DNA from: an uncultured Deferribacterales bacterium
GTDB lineage: Bacteria; Chrysiogenota; Deferribacteres; Deferribacterales; Mucispirillaceae
Assembly (NCBI GenBank): GCA_947853665.1
Contig: CANTXF010000002.1
Span: forward strand, 1 to 64,000
DNA length: 64,000 nt
Direction of reading: 5' to 3'
Position numbers and translations under genes: made by a program. Below, piece by piece: positions 9,280 through 18,945 of this stretch; position 1 is the stretch's first letter, and each line of letters begins with the position of its first letter. A model generated the notes under the pieces. The model ran no database searches. It was not told where the DNA came from and saw nothing but the letters and a program-made list of their open reading frames with translations.

Positions 9280-11298
9280 CTAAAATTTCTTTTTATCCAC
9301 GTCGGCAAGTATATCTTCAGAGATAGCCTTTACCGCTCCTGATATATCGTTTGTGCGTTCCGCTATGGCCACGCTGTTTTTATTTACCGCTTCCAGGTTG
9401 GACAAGGCTTCGTGTATATACTCTATGCCTTCCGTCTCATTTTTAACGGACACGTTTATATCGTTGATGCCCTGAACGAGAACGGCTACGTTTTTTTCTA
9501 TATCTTCCAGGGATTTATCCGTCCTTTCAGCCAATTTTCTGACTTCGTCCGCAACTACCGCAAACCCCCTTCCCTGCTCTCCGGCCCTTGCCGCTTCTAT
9601 AGACGCGTTTAACGCGAGGAGATTAGTCTGCTCCGCTATATCCCTGATCATTCCGACTATATTTTTAATATCGGCCGCCTGTAAGGCAACATCTCCGGCT
9701 TTACCGGAAACGCCGTTCATGGTTCCGGAAATAGCGCTTACCGCTTTAGACGACCTTTCAATGGAATCCGCCTGAGACTGCGTCCCGGCAGCAAGCTGCG
9801 CCATGGATTCCTGCAGCTCGTCGGTTTTTTCGGACAGGCGCCGGACGTAATCCAGCGAAGAAGAGAGCATTTTTCTTATTTCGCCGCCCAGCATATTGGC
9901 GGCCGCCTCTATCCGGCCTCCCGCATCCGTAACTTCCGCCGAAAAATCGAGATTTATGTAAGCGTCAAACACCCTGTTAAGCTCGTTAAGATCGGTTCCG
10001 ACGGAGCTTGAAATAAATCTGATCAGTTCGTTAATAGAATCTTTCATGGAGTTTAGCTGAGGATTGCCGCTGCCTAAAGATATTTGCCTGTCAAAATAAC
10101 CTTTTTTTGCGTGTTCTATCACATCCAGGGTCTCTTTTAACAGCTTTGCGTCCCGCTCCATATCAAAGGTCGTTTTCTCAACGTCGCTGTTTATAGCCCT
10201 CGCCATATCGCCTATTTCATCGTTTCCAGAAACGGATATAGGTTCCGGAATTTTTTCGGTCTCGCGGTTTATAAAGCGGAAAAAACTGTTAAGCCCCGCG
10301 TGTATTACCGGAAGCCCCCTTAAATAAAACTTAACCAGAGAAGCGATAGTTATCATGCTGGCGATCATAAACACCACCGCCAGGGCTATCTGCTGGAGAA
10401 GAAGCCTGTCAAACTGCGGCTCATAGTCAGAAACGGCGTTTGTAGAGCAGGCGAGCCAGCCGTAATCGCCGGAGCGCATGCACATCGCTATACGGTCATC
10501 GCCGTTAAAATCGTATTTTATCATCCGGCTGTATTCGTCCGTCCGGCCGCCCAACGCGTTAACGAAGCCGTCGATAACGGGCTGGTACGCCGTATCCTTA
10601 TTCATTATAAGCTCCCGGTCCTGAGAGGCTACAACGTAATCTTCCTTATCCAGCAGAAGGATATTGCTTGTCTCCGACGATTTCAGGGACGCTATCACTT
10701 TCTGAATATCGTCGAGAAAAATATTTGCCCCTATCACACCTGCGATTTTACCGTCCACAACTACCGGAGCGTATGCTGTGATGATAAGCTTTTTGGTGGT
10801 AATATCCTCATAAGGCCTGGAAAACCCAGCGTCCCCCCCCCGCATGCTCGCCTCTTTATACCACTGCCTGGTGCGCGAATCGAAACCATCGTCGGCAGCG
10901 TTCAGCCTGTACGGCCTGTTGCCTGAAATCGTATCGGTTTTTATAAGCCGCCCGTCGTCCCCATAACCGATAAAAAGAGCGTCCACGGAAGAACCCATAA
11001 AAGAAAAGCGTATAAGCTCCTCCATCCGCTCGTCGCTGAAAACGGCCTTAGAATCAGCAGCGGCGGCGGCAATCCGGCGAACCTCATCCAGACGCACCCC
11101 GAAATAGCTGTCTATGTAGGCCAGTACGGACTGTACAGTTTCCCGCTTGCCGTAAGTAATGGAGTCCAGTATGGCGTATTTAGAGCTGGTATAATTCAGG
11201 AAAGTAAAAAAGGTATATCCGAAAATAAGCAAAACGAATAATACGGCGGCTATTTTCTTTACTACCGTGGTTTTTAAAAATAAAGACCTGTTAAACAC
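9280..11298 (-). CDS. Methyl-accepting chemotaxis protein with dCache sensor
   Basis: This 672-residue transmembrane chemoreceptor has a first membrane helix at about 14-36 and a periplasmic double Cache ligand-binding region at about 40-295, including the [12 protein letters not shown] motif. A second helix follows at about 305-325, then a HAMP-like linker to about 400. The cytoplasmic signalling domain (about 500-672) carries the conserved hairpin tip [20 protein letters not shown]. It starts with GTG behind GGGAGGT. The ligand is unknown. A run of nine G within the coding strand, at about residue 152, makes it a candidate for slipped-strand frameshifting. Confidence 0.93.
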   Translation of the reverse strand: MFNRSLFLKTTVVKKIAAVLFVLLIFGYTFFTFLNYTSSKYAILDSITYGKRETVQSVLAYIDSYFGVRLDEVRRIAAAAADSKAVFSDERMEELIRFSFMGSSVDALFIGYGDDGRLIKTDTISGNRPYRLNAADDGFDSRTRQWYKEASMRGGDAGFSRPYEDITTKKLIITAYAPVVVDGKIAGVIGANIFLDDIQKVIASLKSSETSNILLLDKEDYVVASQDRELIMNKDTAYQPVIDGFVNALGGRTDEYSRMIKYDFNGDDRIAMCMRSGDYGWLACSTNAVSDYEPQFDRLLLQQIALAVVFMIASMITIASLVKFYLRGLPVIHAGLNSFFRFINRETEKIPEPISVSGNDEIGDMARAINSDVEKTTFDMERDAKLLKETLDVIEHAKKGYFDRQISLGSGNPQLNSMKDSINELIRFISSSVGTDLNELNRVFDAYINLDFSAEVTDAGGRIEAAANMLGGEIRKMLSSSLDYVRRLSEKTDELQESMAQLAAGTQSQADSIERSSKAVSAISGTMNGVSGKAGDVALQAADIKNIVGMIRDIAEQTNLLALNASIEAARAGEQGRGFAVVADEVRKLAERTDKSLEDIEKNVAVLVQGINDINVSVKNETEGIEYIHEALSNLEAVNKNSVAIAERTNDISGAVKAISEDILADVDKKKF
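10833..10841. repeat. G9/C9 run inside the chemoreceptor coding sequence
   Basis: Nine consecutive C on the plus strand (G9 in the gene) encode Gly-Gly within the periplasmic sensor domain at about residue 152. The present length keeps the frame open; a change by one base would truncate the protein before the second membrane helix. Confidence 0.75.
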
Positions 11299-11666
11299 TT
11301 ATACCTCCCTTTTCAAAACGTATCTAAAACGGCCCCGATATAAGCCCGGTTCCCGGATATGCCGAAACGAGCGGAATACAATTATACGGAGAGAGGTTAA
11401 AGACGGTCCGGAAAACACCGGTTTAAACGCAGCATAAACGTCTTTTCCCCTGTCCTGACGTTATTCCGCAAGCCTTTCGGACAGCCGGTTTATAAACGGT
11501 TTTAAATATCGGCCTACCGCGCCGCGCCGGCAGCGTTAAAAACGGCGGCGGCCAAAGGAAAATATCTTAAATTGTAAAAACAGATATTATTTATTTATTT
11601 TTAAATTTTATTTACAAATATATAAAAAAACAATAAAAAAGTTAATCGCGCGCATACAAATTATCA

Positions 11667-11709
11667 GGCGGCTGTCCCCAAGGCGGATAGTTATAAAAAA
11701 TTTTTATGA
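11667..11709. repeat. Solo arm of the palindromic intergenic repeat
   Basis: The segment GGCGGCTGTCCCC followed by GCGGATAGTTA and an AT-rich stretch matches the left arm of the copies at 39185, 50557 and 60854. No opposite arm follows. Confidence 0.5.
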
Positions 11710-11846
11710 CGGAACAGGTTGCAGCGGCTGTAATGACACTTCCGCAAAACGTCCGTCAATACGCCGCTTTCATGCCGCGCCATCTCTTTCCGCGGAGGAA
11801 GGTTTCTGGCTGCTGCCAGGCGCATAGCACATACGTTCTATTTTCT

Positions 11847-11875
11847 TTGACATACAAACAAGCTTCTGTTATCTT
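11847..11875 (+). promoter_or_regulatory. Sigma-70 promoter of the OpuC-like operon
   Basis: A perfect TTGACA and TATCTT are separated by 17 bp. They lie about 120 bp before the start of the permease-binding protein fusion gene. Confidence 0.7.
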
Positions 11876-11997
11876 AAAAGGCCGGGGCACGGGGCGATAA
11901 CCGGTTTTCAGGCAGCCCGTGAAAAGCTCCCGAAGCGGATATTGCAGAAAGCCGCGGCGTACGAAGCGAAATCACATCAACACCAGACGGACGGTCT

Positions 11998-13530
11998 ATG
12001 ATAAAGGAAACGGCGGAAATATTATTCGGCAGGTGGGATTTTTTTCTGCCCCTTATATACGAGCATCTGGAAATATCGGCCGCCGCCATAATAATCGCCA
12101 CGGCTGCGGGCCTTTTTCTGGGCGTGCTGATAAGCCAGTATAAAATCTTAAGCCCTTACGTGCTCGGAGCCACGAACATAATATACACGATACCTTCCAT
12201 AGCCCTTTTCGGCTTCCTCATACCTTTTACCGGAGTGGGCAACCTTACGGCCGTTGCGGCCCTTACCCTTTACGCGCTCCTGCCTATGATAAGAAACACC
12301 TATACCGGCATAGCCAATATACCGCCCGCCGTAACGGAAGCCGCCGAAGGCATGGGGTCCGGAAAAATACAGCTTCTTTTCAGAATAAAGCTGCCTCTGG
12401 CCATGCCGGTAATAATATCGGGCCTGCGCAATATGGCGGTTATGACGGTGGCTCTTGCGGGCATAGCCTCTTTTATCGGGGCGGGCGGCCTGGGCGTAGC
12501 CATATACAGGGGCATAACGACAAACAACGCGGCTATGACTCTGGCGGGAAGCGTCCTGATAGCCCTTATGGCCTTTACGGCGGATTTGCTGCTCGGGGCG
12601 GCTGAAAAAGCCATAAAGAAGAAAAAATACCTCCCCCTCAAAATAGCCTCCGCAGCGGCCGTATTTTTATTCGCCGCGCTGTTCTTTACGGCGGGGGACA
12701 GGGACGGCGTAATAAAAATAGCATCCAAGCCGATGACGGAGCAGTTTATAATAAGCGAAATGCTTAAAATGCTTATAGAAGAAAACACCGGCCTTAAAGC
12801 CGAAATAACTAAAGGCATAGGAGGGGGCACGGGAAACATACACCCGGCCATGCTTAAAGGCGAATTCGACATGTATCCCGAATATACGGGAACGGCATGG
12901 AAATTCGTGCTTAAACATTCCGACAACCCGCCGGACGAGATGATGATAAAAACCATAAAAGAAGAATACGAGGACAAATTCGGCTTCCGGTGGGTGTCTC
13001 TGTACGGCTTTAACAACCGCTTCGGCCTAGGCGTGCGAAAAGAGCTGGCGGAAAAATACGGCCTGAAAACCTATTCGGACCTGGCTCCCTACTCTCCCGG
13101 GCTTGTTTTCGGAGCAGAGTACGATTTTTTTGAAAGGGACGACGGCTACTCCGCCCTTTCCTCATATTACGGATATAACTTTAAAAGCACGGCGGATATG
13201 GATATCGGCCTGAAATATTCCGCGGTAAATTCCGGCAAGGTAGACGTAATAAACCTTTTTACTACGGACGCCATGATACCCGTGTCCGATATACGCATCC
13301 TTGAGGACGACAGAAATTTTTTTGAAAATTACCATATAGGCACCGTCGTAAGAAAAGACACTCTGGAAAAGCATCCGGAGCTTTTAAAGGCTCTGGAGCT
13401 TATGGACGGCCTTATAAGCGATGAAGAAATGGCCGCCATGAATTACGCCGTGGAAGCGGAAAAGAAAAGCGACAGGGAAACGGCCGCCGAATTTCTCATA
13501 TCCAAGGGCCTGCTGAAGGAGGCGCCGTGA
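11998..13530 (+). CDS. Glycine betaine/choline-type ABC permease fused to its substrate-binding protein
   Basis: This 510-residue protein joins an OpuC/ProW-type permease (about residues 1-210, five or six membrane helices with the EAA-type loop at about 112-140) to an OpuAC-type substrate-binding domain (about 235-510, starting IKIASKPMTEQFI). Such fusions are known for osmoprotectant and quaternary-amine importers. The binding domain would face the periplasm, tethered to the membrane. The ATPase gene overlaps its 3' end by 4 bp (GTGA). Whether the substrate is glycine betaine, choline, carnitine or another amine cannot be told. Confidence 0.88.
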   Translation: MIKETAEILFGRWDFFLPLIYEHLEISAAAIIIATAAGLFLGVLISQYKILSPYVLGATNIIYTIPSIALFGFLIPFTGVGNLTAVAALTLYALLPMIRNTYTGIANIPPAVTEAAEGMGSGKIQLLFRIKLPLAMPVIISGLRNMAVMTVALAGIASFIGAGGLGVAIYRGITTNNAAMTLAGSVLIALMAFTADLLLGAAEKAIKKKKYLPLKIASAAAVFLFAALFFTAGDRDGVIKIASKPMTEQFIISEMLKMLIEENTGLKAEITKGIGGGTGNIHPAMLKGEFDMYPEYTGTAWKFVLKHSDNPPDEMMIKTIKEEYEDKFGFRWVSLYGFNNRFGLGVRKELAEKYGLKTYSDLAPYSPGLVFGAEYDFFERDDGYSALSSYYGYNFKSTADMDIGLKYSAVNSGKVDVINLFTTDAMIPVSDIRILEDDRNFFENYHIGTVVRKDTLEKHPELLKALELMDGLISDEEMAAMNYAVEAEKKSDRETAAEFLISKGLLKEAP

Positions 13531-14207
13531 GCGAAGCCATAGTAAAGTTTGAAAACGTGTCAAAATCCTACGGGAACAGGCTTATAGTAAAAAACCTGCG
13601 CTTTTCCATAAAAAAGGGAGAGTTCGTAACGGTAATGGGCCGGTCCGGCTCCGGAAAGACAACCGTGCTTAAAATGATAAACGGTCTTATAAAAGCCGAT
13701 TCCGGCGGCATATACGTATACGGGCAGGATATATCGAAATGCGCCCTCGTGCCTTTAAGGCGCAGGATAGGGTACGCCGTTCAGGAAACGGCCCTTTTCC
13801 CCCACATGGACGCTTACCGAAACATCGCCTATGTGCCCCATATCAGCGGCTGGAAAGAGAGGGACGTTAAAGCCAGGGTGGAAGAGCTTGCGGACCTTAT
13901 GAACCTTCCCGCCTCCGTGCTGAAAAGATACCCGGACGAGCTGAGCGGCGGGGAAAAACAGCGGGTTGGCATAGCGAGGGCTCTGGCCGCCAGGCCTGAT
14001 ATGATGCTTATGGACGAGCCTTTCGGAGCCCTGGACGGGGAAACAAGAAACGCCGTGCAGGACGAGCTTTTAAAAATATGGCGCAGATACGGAACCACGA
14101 TATTTTTTATAACTCACGACGAAAACGAGGCTTTGAAGCTGGGAAGCAGAATAATGGAAATGGATAAAGGCGCGTTAAAGGAGAGGACGGAGCGGCATGA
14201 CGGATAA
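13527..14207 (+). CDS. OpuCA/ProV-type ABC transporter ATPase
   Basis: The 226-residue ATP-binding subunit partners with the upstream permease-binding protein fusion. The Walker A (GRSGSGKTT, about 39), Q-loop, signature LSGGEKQR (about 138), Walker B MLMDEPFGALD (about 158) and switch histidine (THDENEA) are all intact. It lacks the C-terminal CBS domains of the classical osmosensing ProV/OpuA ATPases. The GTG start overlaps the previous stop and follows a strong GAAGGAGG site. The AhpD-like gene overlaps its end by 11 bp. Confidence 0.92.
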   Translation: MSEAIVKFENVSKSYGNRLIVKNLRFSIKKGEFVTVMGRSGSGKTTVLKMINGLIKADSGGIYVYGQDISKCALVPLRRRIGYAVQETALFPHMDAYRNIAYVPHISGWKERDVKARVEELADLMNLPASVLKRYPDELSGGEKQRVGIARALAARPDMMLMDEPFGALDGETRNAVQDELLKIWRRYGTTIFFITHDENEALKLGSRIMEMDKGALKERTERHDG

Positions 14208-14799
14208 AAACAAAGAAAACCATACGTTTAACGAGAACGAAGCTTATATAAAACCTCCGGCAAAGCTGCCATTCTATATAAAAATCTTTTCGTGGGCGGC
14301 TAAGAAAAAACTGGGTAAGGACCTTTTGCTGCCCAAGCTTCTCGCATGGTATCCGAAAGCGGCGGCAAGCTCCGGCCTAATGGAAGCCCTCGCAGCCGGC
14401 GGGAATAAAACGGTAAGCAAAAGGATGCTGAAATTAATAAGAATACAGGCGTCCCTCTCCGTATCGTGCCCTTTCTGCGTTGATATGAACGCCCTGGAAT
14501 ACGAAAAGGCAGGCATAACCGGAGAAGAAGCCGAAGCGGTTATAAACGGCCTGGCGGACGCATGCGAAAGCCTTTCGGAAAAAGAAAAAACCGCCCTGGA
14601 ATACGTCCGGCGGATTTCAGCGACGCCGGTTGATATGTCGGGCGGGTTCCCGGAAAAAATAAACGCGTACTTCACGGAAAAAGAAACGGTTATCATCGCT
14701 TCCACGGCGGCCCAGGTAAATTACTGGTCGAGGCTTATAAGGGCCCTTGGCGTACCCGCCGCCGGGTTTACCGAATACTGCCGCATTAAAACGGGATAA
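14197..14799 (+). CDS. Carboxymuconolactone decarboxylase/AhpD-like protein
   Basis: The 200-residue all-helical protein resembles the AhpD/CMD superfamily. A CxxC pair is present in SCPFCVDMN (about residue 90), which in relatives forms a redox-active disulfide. The histidine that follows the CxxC pair in AhpD itself is replaced by asparagine, as in the peroxidase-related CPFCxDMN subgroup. It overlaps the ABC ATPase gene by 11 bp, so it is probably co-expressed with the transporter, although no functional link is obvious. The biochemical role is unproven. Confidence 0.75.
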   Translation: MTDKNKENHTFNENEAYIKPPAKLPFYIKIFSWAAKKKLGKDLLLPKLLAWYPKAAASSGLMEALAAGGNKTVSKRMLKLIRIQASLSVSCPFCVDMNALEYEKAGITGEEAEAVINGLADACESLSEKEKTALEYVRRISATPVDMSGGFPEKINAYFTEKETVIIASTAAQVNYWSRLIRALGVPAAGFTEYCRIKTG

Positions 14800-14817
14800 A
14801 ACGGGCCTCCACCACGC

Positions 14818-15981
14818 TTAACCCAGCAGCGAGGCGGCCCTGCGCATATCGCTTATTACGGAAACGGAAAACGGGCAGCGGCTTTCGCAGTTTCCGCATT
14901 CTATACAGTCCGACCCTTTGGCTTCCAGCTCCCCGTATTTCCTGACGGCCTCCTCCGGAATGTTTTTCTCATCAAGCAGGGCCATATCAAGATATTTATG
15001 AACGGCGGCTATATCTATACCGGCAGGACACGGCCTGCAATGGTTGCAGTAAACGCAGCTTCCCTTAAACCCTCCCGGGCGGTTTTCCTTAAAAGAGCTT
15101 ACCGCGGCGCTGTAATCGCGCTCCGCGTCAGAAACACGGAGATATTTTACGGCCTCCTCCACTTCCCCGGCGGAAGCGCACCCTACGAGAACGCTGGCCA
15201 CCGCCGGGCGCGTCAGAGCGTAATGAACGCACTGAGGCACCGTCATGGCTCTGGCAAAAGGCGTATGGTCCTGAGAAAGGAGCTTGCCAGCCCCCAGGGA
15301 CTTCATGACCGTTATGCCCACGCCCCTGCTTTCGCACAGGCGGTAAAGCTCCGCCCTTTTCATATCCATCCTTCCGGGAAGGGCGGAGGAGTTTATGCCG
15401 TCTATCATCCTGCCGATGTCGTCCCTGTTATCGGGCATCATATCAAAAGCCGGGTTTATGCTGAACATGAGCATATCCACCACGCCGTCCTCAACAAGCC
15501 TTTTAGCCATGTCGGGATTATGGGTGCTGGCCCCTACGGCCCGTATCGCGCCGCTTTTTTTCAAACCGGCGGCGTAGGCAGCTATGCCGTTATCGTAAAC
15601 GGCGTTTACCGCCTCCTGCGTGTCCAGATAAAAAAGCAGGCCGAAATCTATATAATCGGTTTTAAGAAAACGAAGCAGATCCTCGAAATACCTTTTGCAT
15701 ACGGCCAGATCCCGGCTTATGTCGTACTGCTCGTTCAAATCCACGGAGCCTATGGCTCCCTGTATCATGATCTTATCCCTGCGGCCTTTAAGAGCCGCGC
15801 CTATATTCTCGCGCACCTCCCTGCCCGGCATAAAAACGTCCATAATGTTAATTCCGCTGTCAATAGCGGCGCCTATCACTTCGTCGGCGGCTTCCCGCGG
15901 GCGGTTGTCCAGATGCTCTCCCCCCAGACCTATCACGCTTGCTTCCATTCCCGTTTTTCCTACCGGACGCTTTATCATCAT
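14818..15981 (-). CDS. Aldo/keto reductase-like protein with two C-terminal [4Fe-4S] motifs
   Basis: This protein of about 387 residues has an aldo/keto reductase TIM barrel (about 1-290) followed by a ferredoxin-like tail. The tail has clusters CVYCNHCRPCP (about 319) and CIECGNCESRCP (about 364). The ATG at 15981 is chosen because it follows GGAG and begins at the conserved RPVGKTGM segment. The catalytic tyrosine, lysine and histidine of classical family members are not evident: the usual DTAxxYG segment reads MDVFMPGRE, and the usual histidine region reads LLFYLD. It may be electron-transfer-linked rather than NADPH-dependent. It lies downstream of the DUF362 gene. Confidence 0.82.
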   Translation of the reverse strand: MMIKRPVGKTGMEASVIGLGGEHLDNRPREAADEVIGAAIDSGINIMDVFMPGREVRENIGAALKGRRDKIMIQGAIGSVDLNEQYDISRDLAVCKRYFEDLLRFLKTDYIDFGLLFYLDTQEAVNAVYDNGIAAYAAGLKKSGAIRAVGASTHNPDMAKRLVEDGVVDMLMFSINPAFDMMPDNRDDIGRMIDGINSSALPGRMDMKRAELYRLCESRGVGITVMKSLGAGKLLSQDHTPFARAMTVPQCVHYALTRPAVASVLVGCASAGEVEEAVKYLRVSDAERDYSAAVSSFKENRPGGFKGSCVYCNHCRPCPAGIDIAAVHKYLDMALLDEKNIPEEAVRKYGELEAKGSDCIECGNCESRCPFSVSVISDMRRAASLLG

Positions 15982-16093
15982 AACAGCTTCTCCATTATAA
16001 TTAAGACGAAGGGCCGTTCGGCGACGGCCCCGCAACGCCGGATTATAAACCCCGGCCTTCTCTAATTCAACAATTTTTAAACGGGCTAAAAAA

Positions 16094-17065
16094 TCACACT
16101 TCAACAAGCTCGTATTTGTCGCCGCCCATGCCCATTATTTTCATATATTCAAGCTGGCGCAGACCGCCGCGGCTTTCTATTCGCTCTATCATATCTTTTT
16201 TGCCTTTGCTTTCCGGCAGAGCGTATATCATATCCACGCAGGCCTTATCCACCGCCAGAATATCCGTGGAGGCAAGTATCCCCAAATCCGGGATATTAGG
16301 CCTTGCGGCCGCCTTGCCTACGCAGTCGCAGTCTACCGACATATTGCGCATAACGTTTATATAGGCGATCCTCGGCCCGAAAAAATCTATCACGGCCTTG
16401 CCGCCCTCCACCATATTTTCCATAAAGCGTTCGCCTGTAAATCCCCACTGGTTTCCGCCTTCCGGCGTATGGAGCTGTTTTTTGCCGGTTTTGCCGGACG
16501 CGCAGCCTATCGCTATATTTTTAAGAGAACCGCCGAAGCCTCCCATGGTATGGCCTTTAAAATGAGTAAGCACAAGCATGGAATCGTAATTTACGATATT
16601 TTTGCCCATAGCGACTTCCTTAAACCATTTGCCGCCAGCCACTGGAAGGTTTACATCCCCGTCCTCGTCCATAATATCCACGGGGCAGAACGTCCAGCCG
16701 TTTACCTTTAAAGTTTCCCTGTGGCCTTTCGTGGTAAAACGCGGGCTTTCGTAATATACGTTGCACTCCACTACGGCGGGCTTTGGAACGGAGGGCATAA
16801 GGGCCGCGACCCATTCCCTGGGGATTATATTAGGGCCTCCCGGCTCGCCGGTATGTACCTTTACGGCGGTTTTGCCTTTAATGCCGCCGCTTACGAGACC
16901 GTACATCTTTTTAAGGCCTTCCGCGCTCAAATCCTTCGTAAAATATACTTTTGGCCTTTCCTCTTGAGCGCAGGCGCTTTCAAGCATCGCCTGAGAGCCT
17001 AGGGCGGCAGCGCCTATTACGGAAGCTCCCTTTTTCAGCACGTTTCTTCTGGTAATTAACGCCAT
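16094..17065 (-). CDS. DUF362-family protein with Tat-like signal
   Basis: The 323-residue protein begins with a twin-arginine-type signal (TRRNVLKKG followed by a hydrophobic stretch and an Ala-Gln-like cleavage region at about 33). This implies export in a folded state. The body matches the DUF362 family (KVHTGEPGGPN, LTHFKGHTMGGFGGSLKNIA), proteins of unresolved function often found with Fe-S redox partners. Unlike many relatives it has no obvious 4Fe-4S ferredoxin repeat. It sits upstream of the Fe-S aldo/keto reductase gene on the same strand, behind a MerR-type promoter. Confidence 0.8.
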   Translation of the reverse strand: MALITRRNVLKKGASVIGAAALGSQAMLESACAQEERPKVYFTKDLSAEGLKKMYGLVSGGIKGKTAVKVHTGEPGGPNIIPREWVAALMPSVPKPAVVECNVYYESPRFTTKGHRETLKVNGWTFCPVDIMDEDGDVNLPVAGGKWFKEVAMGKNIVNYDSMLVLTHFKGHTMGGFGGSLKNIAIGCASGKTGKKQLHTPEGGNQWGFTGERFMENMVEGGKAVIDFFGPRIAYINVMRNMSVDCDCVGKAAARPNIPDLGILASTDILAVDKACVDMIYALPESKGKKDMIERIESRGGLRQLEYMKIMGMGGDKYELVEV

Positions 17066-17120
17066 GATAAGTCACCTCGCATTTTATCAGGGATTACTGG
17101 GAGTCTCCCTGTTTATCCGC

Positions 17121-17151
17121 ACGGTAAAACCTAGAGCGCCCTCCAAGTCAA
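17121..17151 (-). promoter_or_regulatory. MerR-type promoter (19-bp spacer) for DUF362-aldo/keto reductase
   Basis: On the minus strand TTGACT and TACCGT are 19 bp apart. The spacer holds an imperfect dyad, CTTGGAG-N4-CTCTAGG. A 19-bp spacer with a central dyad is the hallmark of promoters remodelled by MerR-family activators. No merR-like gene is in the window. Confidence 0.6.
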
Positions 17152-17202
17152 GAACTTTTTTACCGGGGCGGAAGCAGAAAACGCAGACATATCAAAACAA
17201 AA

Positions 17203-17910
17203 TTACTTTAACTCAAAAAGTATGGGAATAATAATAGACGTATCGGAAGCCGGTTTCGGAAAAGGGGCGGATTTCCTTACGGCTTCGGCAGCCTGCCTGT
17301 CTAGCATGGGATAGCCGCAGGAGCTGTATATTTTAATATCGCTGGCATAGCCGTTACTGTCCACGCGGAATGAAATCTCAACCCTGCCTGTCCAGCCGTT
17401 TTTTCTCGCAATCACGGGGTATTTAAGGTTTCTGCGCACGGCGTCGAGTATATTGTTAAAATTTATCTCCGTATATGAAAGCCCGTTTTCCTCCGGCGCG
17501 GTCCGGGCGGCAGCTGCGCCGGAAGCCCTTTCAGACTCGGCGGAAAAAGAGCCGCCTTCTTCCGCCGGAGAAAGGAGCTGTCCATCCGCCTCTGCCTTTG
17601 CACTGGTTTCTGCCGCCGTTTTCTCCGCCCGCTGTTTTCTTACTGCGGACTTTTTATTAACGGCCCCCTCGGGCGGTATTTTTTTCGGCTTTTCAGGTTT
17701 TTCCGTCGGTAAGATATTTTTCGCCGGCGGCTTCTCCTTTATTTCGGAAGGTGCGGCCTTTAGGGCATCGCCGGATTTTTTATCCGGGGAAGGGACAAAG
17801 GAAACCTGAACGATTTTATGCCCCTTGCCGGCCGGTTTTACAAAAACGGCCCCGGAAATTAAAAAAAACGATATATGTATAATAAAAGAGCCTATAAGGA
17901 AGCGCGCCAT
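17203..17910 (-). CDS. tonB: TonB-family energy transducer
   Basis: The 235-residue protein has one N-terminal membrane anchor (about 5-25), a proline/lysine-rich spacer (about 35-140) and a C-terminal TonB domain (about 155-235). Motifs in that domain include YPVIARKNGWTGRVEISF and GYPMLDRQAAEAVRKSAPFP. It would transmit proton-motive force to the outer-membrane receptor encoded in the same operon. It is the last gene of the minus-strand chelatase-uptake operon, 27 bp after chlI. No exbB or exbD is found nearby, so those partners must be encoded elsewhere. Confidence 0.88.
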   Translation of the reverse strand: MARFLIGSFIIHISFFLISGAVFVKPAGKGHKIVQVSFVPSPDKKSGDALKAAPSEIKEKPPAKNILPTEKPEKPKKIPPEGAVNKKSAVRKQRAEKTAAETSAKAEADGQLLSPAEEGGSFSAESERASGAAAARTAPEENGLSYTEINFNNILDAVRRNLKYPVIARKNGWTGRVEISFRVDSNGYASDIKIYSSCGYPMLDRQAAEAVRKSAPFPKPASDTSIIIPILFELK

Positions 17911-17937
17911 ATTTTTTGCCGGTAAGGGCGGAAAACC

Positions 17938-18945
17938 TTATTTTCCGCCGATATGCTGCAAAGGCTGCCGTCTCATCCGGTGCGGAAGCGTCAATTCCGC
18001 GGCTTTGACGATATCCTCCTCTTCCACCCTGTTTCTGTTGTTGTAAGCGGCCAGGGTCTTGGCGGCCTTAAGCATTATTATATCCGCTCTGTGCCCGTCG
18101 ACCTCCGATTCCACGCATAAAACGGCTATACGCATCATAACGGCCCTGTCTGCCTCGACCGTGCCAAGCCTTTCCGACGCGGCGGTTATCTTACCGGCAA
18201 GCTCCAGGGAAGCCTTTTTCCATTTACCGGCAAATCCTGCCGGGTCGTTTTCAAAGGCCAGACGCCTTTCAATAACCTCCACCCGCTTATCCGGATCCGC
18301 CAGCCCGTTTACCGTAACGCACAGGCCGAAACGGTCCAGCAGCTGGGGCCTGAGCTCACCCTCCTCCGGATTCATCGTCCCGATAAGGGTAAATTTCGCC
18401 GGGTGGGAAAAGGACACGCCCTCGCGTTCCACGCTGTTTACGCCCATTGCGGCAGAATCGAGAAGAACGTCCACTATATGGTCGTCGAGCAGGTTTACTT
18501 CGTCCACATACAGAATACCCCGGTTTGCTCCGGCCAGAAGCCCGCGTTCAAAGCGCCTTACGCCGCCTTTCAAAGCGTGCTCAAGATTAAGGGAGCCTAC
18601 CACCCTGTCTTCCGTGGCTCCAATAGGCAGCTCTACCACGGGAACGCGCTTCATTTCGGTTTCGGCTTCTCCGCGGCGCCTTTTCTCCGCACATTCGACG
18701 CGCTCGCACATTGAGCACAGGGAATCGGGATCGGACGGAGAAAGATTATAGGGACAATTTAAAACCGTCTCTATCTCGGGAAGTATATCGGCAAGGGCTC
18801 TTGCCGCCGTGGATTTGGCCGTGCCTTTTTCTCCCCTTATGAGCACGCCGGAAAGCCCCGGATTTATTACGTTCAGTATCATGGCTGTCTTAAGCTCTTC
18901 CTGGCCTACTATGGCCGCGAATGGATATATGGCCCGTTTATTCAT
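17938..18945 (-). CDS. ChlI/BchI-type AAA+ ATPase of a metal chelatase
   Basis: The 335-residue AAA+ protein matches the I subunit of magnesium/cobalt chelatases, which forms a hexameric motor with the D subunit to drive metal insertion by the large subunit. Walker [10 protein letters not shown] (about 38), Walker [16 protein letters not shown] (about 145) and the sensor segment ([19 protein letters not shown]) are intact. It overlaps chlD by 8 bp and follows cobN-chlD in the operon. The presence of both ATPase partners supports an ATP-driven chelatase rather than a stand-alone CobN relative. Confidence 0.9.
   Translation of the reverse strand: MNKRAIYPFAAIVGQEELKTAMILNVINPGLSGVLIRGEKGTAKSTAARALADILPEIETVLNCPYNLSPSDPDSLCSMCERVECAEKRRRGEAETEMKRVPVVELPIGATEDRVVGSLNLEHALKGGVRRFERGLLAGANRGILYVDEVNLLDDHIVDVLLDSAAMGVNSVEREGVSFSHPAKFTLIGTMNPEEGELRPQLLDRFGLCVTVNGLADPDKRVEVIERRLAFENDPAGFAGKWKKASLELAGKITAASERLGTVEADRAVMMRIAVLCVESEVDGHRADIIMLKAAKTLAAYNNRNRVEEEDIVKAAELTLPHRMRRQPLQHIGGK

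Larger units (their letters stand above)
11299..11997. other. Intergenic region with AT-rich tract, repeat arm and promoter
   Basis: No gene is supported here. Bases about 11570-11640 are strongly AT-rich. Bases 11667-11709 match the left arm of the dispersed palindromic repeat. A good sigma-70 promoter follows at 11847-11875. A 64-codon open frame at 11706 has no ribosome-binding site or recognisable content. Confidence 0.55.

Noticed and set aside
11706-11900. A 64-codon frame in the gap before the OpuC-like operon
   Set aside because: It has no ribosome-binding site or family resemblance, and it runs through the promoter at 11847-11875.
14998-16065. Plus-strand frame of 355 codons
   Set aside because: It is opposite the Fe-S aldo/keto reductase, with low-complexity composition and no start signals.
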